From NCBI GenBank assembly GCA_021442645.1, contig JABUSR010000138.1:1-6655 (forward strand): a stretch of DNA of 6,655 nucleotides, read 5' to 3'. This DNA comes from Ruminiclostridium sp. GTDB lineage: Bacteria > Bacillota > Clostridia > Oscillospirales > Oscillospiraceae. The position numbers and the translations under genes were made by a program. Below are positions 5,182 to 6,655 of this stretch, piece by piece (the stretch's first letter is position 1; each line of letters begins with the position of its first letter). Under the pieces are notes generated by a model, which had not been told where the DNA came from, did not search any database, and worked only from the letters and a program-made list of their open reading frames with translations.

Positions 5182-5943
5182 TCATTGTTCGGCAACAGAA
5201 ATCATAGGTTCCTCCAGGGTGCCGGCCAGGTGGACCTTCCCCCCGCGGCACAGTTCCAGCATGGCCAGAAAGACTGCTGTAACCTCCGACCTGCTCCGGC
5301 TTCGCGCCACCAGGGCGGTCAGGGAGGTAGCCCCCTCGGCTTTCAGCAATTCCAGTAGCTCTGACACCTTCTGTTCCACTCGATAAGGCTCTCGGCGAAC
5401 CACTGCCTGAAATTCTTTCCAGTCCGGCGGCAGGGCTTGTCCCTGCCTCTGACGCCATGCCTCCATCGCTGCCGTCAGGTCCTCCCCCCTGTGTTCGTAG
5501 CGGTAGACTCTCCGTGCATAGGCGGCCTCCGGCTCTTTGGGGAAAGCATCCTTCCCCTGCTGGAATCCGTCCTCCAGTTGGGGCAGCACCGCTCGAATCC
5601 GGGGCAGAAAGGCATGGCGCTCCCGGGCCTCCAGAGAAGCCATCAGTGCCTCCATCTCCTCCTTTGCCTCCTGATCCTCCTCGTGGAGGAGCATTCTGGT
5701 CTTCAGGAGCATCAGGTGGGAGGCCATGGCGATAAACTCCCCTGCCACCTCCAGATCCATCTCCCGACGGGCAGATACCCAGGCCAGATACTGGTCTAAC
5801 AGGTCAGCCAGGGGGATATCCCGGATGGCGATTTTGTTTTTATGCATCAGATGAAGAATCAGGTCCAGCGGGCCCACAAAGTCCCCGCTCTCCCGGGTTT
5901 TTTCCTTCACCACGCCTTTAATGTAATATACCGGTCGTTCCAT
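5182..5943 (-). CDS. scpA: Segregation and condensation protein A (SMC kleisin)
   Basis: ScpA is the kleisin that bridges the SMC head domains and recruits ScpB. The 253-residue protein opens with the family signature GDFVGPLDLILHLMHKNKI (20-38), followed by the helix DIPLADLLDQYLAWV that contacts the SMC neck. An acidic stretch and a long charged linker with many Glu and Arg follow. The C-terminal winged helix (about 188-253, RVEQKVSELLELL onward) would bind the SMC cap. A region rich in SRSRSE near 215 sits inside this last domain. Length is typical. The ATG at 5943 is preceded by GGGGTGA, which overlaps the stop codon of the M50 gene, with only 6 nt between the genes. It pairs directly with scpB downstream. 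smc itself is not in the window. Confidence 0.96.
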   Translation of the reverse strand: MERPVYYIKGVVKEKTRESGDFVGPLDLILHLMHKNKIAIRDIPLADLLDQYLAWVSARREMDLEVAGEFIAMASHLMLLKTRMLLHEEDQEAKEEMEALMASLEARERHAFLPRIRAVLPQLEDGFQQGKDAFPKEPEAAYARRVYRYEHRGEDLTAAMEAWRQRQGQALPPDWKEFQAVVRREPYRVEQKVSELLELLKAEGATSLTALVARSRSRSEVTAVFLAMLELCRGGKVHLAGTLEEPMISVAEQ

Positions 5944-5949
5944 ATGTGC

Positions 5950-6633
5950 TCACCCCAGCAAGTTCAGAACGCCGTAGTAGGCAAACTCAGACCCGGCAAA
6001 CATAAGGTCAGACAGGAAGGTCCGGGCTCCCGTCAGGAACTCGTCCAGCCAACCGAACCACAGAACGGCCATGAGGACAATCATGCCATACCGTTCCAGC
6101 ATCATCCAGCGAACATACAGTCGGTCCGGCAAAAACATGGCCACTACCTTGGACCCGTCCAGAGGGGGAAAGGGAATCAGGTTGAAAATCCCCAGGCCGA
6201 TGTTCATCAGCACCAGCAGATAGAAGAACCCGAAGAGCATAGACGTCCCTGCAGTCTCTCCCCTTGCCACCAGCACGGCACCCATAGCGTTGGCACCAAT
6301 GGCAGCCAGGTAGGCCAGCACAAAGTTGGAAGTGGGCCCCGCCAGCGCCGTAATCGCCATCCCCTGCTTTGGCTTTTTGAAATAGCGGGGATCGATTGGC
6401 ACGGGCTTAGCCCAGCCGAACCCCACGGCGACCATCATAATAAGCCCGAATACGTCCAAATGGTGGAGGGGATTCAGCGACAGCCGGTGACTCATCTTTG
6501 CGGTGGGATCGCCTAACTTGTAGGCAGCCAGTCCGTGACAGACCTCGTGGACCACCAGGCAGAGCAGGATGGCCACGATACGTAAAAACATGGTACTCAT
6601 CCCCTGCCAGTCGATTCCATGAACCAGATCCAT
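5950..6633 (-). CDS. Site-2-type M50 family intramembrane metalloprotease
   Basis: This is a 227-residue polytopic membrane protein with the zinc-metalloprotease signature HEVCH at residues 29-33 inside the first membrane helix. The third zinc ligand is D159 in NLIPFPPLDGSK (151-162). NPLHHLDVFG (54-63) and WAKPVPID (74-81) are typical of the small YwhC/FBP-type site-2 protease group, which lacks a PDZ domain. Hydrophobic segments lie at about 15-35, 62-73, 93-123, 132-160 and 176-200. Substrates are unknown; relatives cleave membrane-bound transcription or sporulation factors. The ATG at 6633 has GGAGA six nt upstream; the 22 nt to the window edge hold only this purine-rich ribosome-binding site. 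It is the first gene visible in the scpAB unit, six nt from scpA. It may not be the first gene of the operon, since its promoter is outside the window. Confidence 0.92.
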   Translation of the reverse strand: MDLVHGIDWQGMSTMFLRIVAILLCLVVHEVCHGLAAYKLGDPTAKMSHRLSLNPLHHLDVFGLIMMVAVGFGWAKPVPIDPRYFKKPKQGMAITALAGPTSNFVLAYLAAIGANAMGAVLVARGETAGTSMLFGFFYLLVLMNIGLGIFNLIPFPPLDGSKVVAMFLPDRLYVRWMMLERYGMIVLMAVLWFGWLDEFLTGARTFLSDLMFAGSEFAYYGVLNLLG

Positions 6634-6655
6634 GCTCCTTCTCCTCTCCTCAATA

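Overview
All nine protein genes in this window lie on the minus strand, so the window reads right to left. Base composition is GC-rich (visibly above 55%). The set scpA-scpB, a DUF2953 (YtfI-like) protein, a GerW/YtfJ-type sporulation protein, rluB and cmk points to a spore-forming-lineage Firmicute. The GC level and gene order suggest an Oscillospiraceae-type gut clostridium (Flavonifractor or Oscillibacter relatives). The phylum follows from gene content; the family is an inference.

Transcription unit 1 (6633 to about 3407): a site-2-type M50 metalloprotease, scpA, scpB, the DUF2953 membrane protein and gerW/ytfJ. They are packed with gaps of 6 and about 10 nt, then overlaps of 4 and 23 nt. 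The unit ends at a strong intrinsic terminator at 3407-3447 (bulged GC-rich stem followed by T5 on the minus strand). It combines SMC-ScpAB chromosome condensation with membrane and sporulation functions. Its promoter lies beyond the right edge.

Region 3328-3566 (239 nt) has no gene. It holds a perfect 9-bp inverted repeat (3521-3553) and the terminator. I see no convincing promoter for rluB in the part after the terminator.

Transcription unit 2: rluB (23S rRNA pseudouridine synthase) at 2623-3327. I see no intrinsic terminator after it.

Transcription unit 3 (from about 2555 leftwards): a very good sigma-A promoter (perfect TATAAT, 17-bp spacer) drives an RpiR/MurR-family regulator, a HI0933/YhiN-family flavoprotein and cmk. 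Both junctions are ATGA overlaps, and cmk is cut by the left edge. The leader of this unit carries a dyad over the -35 box and two CCAA(A)TTGG palindromes about four helical turns apart, which makes autoregulation by the RpiR protein plausible.

I found no mobile element, CRISPR array, tRNA or rRNA, and no broken gene. This is mostly conserved housekeeping and sporulation territory. I see no evidence for a new multi-gene system; the points worth checking are regulatory.
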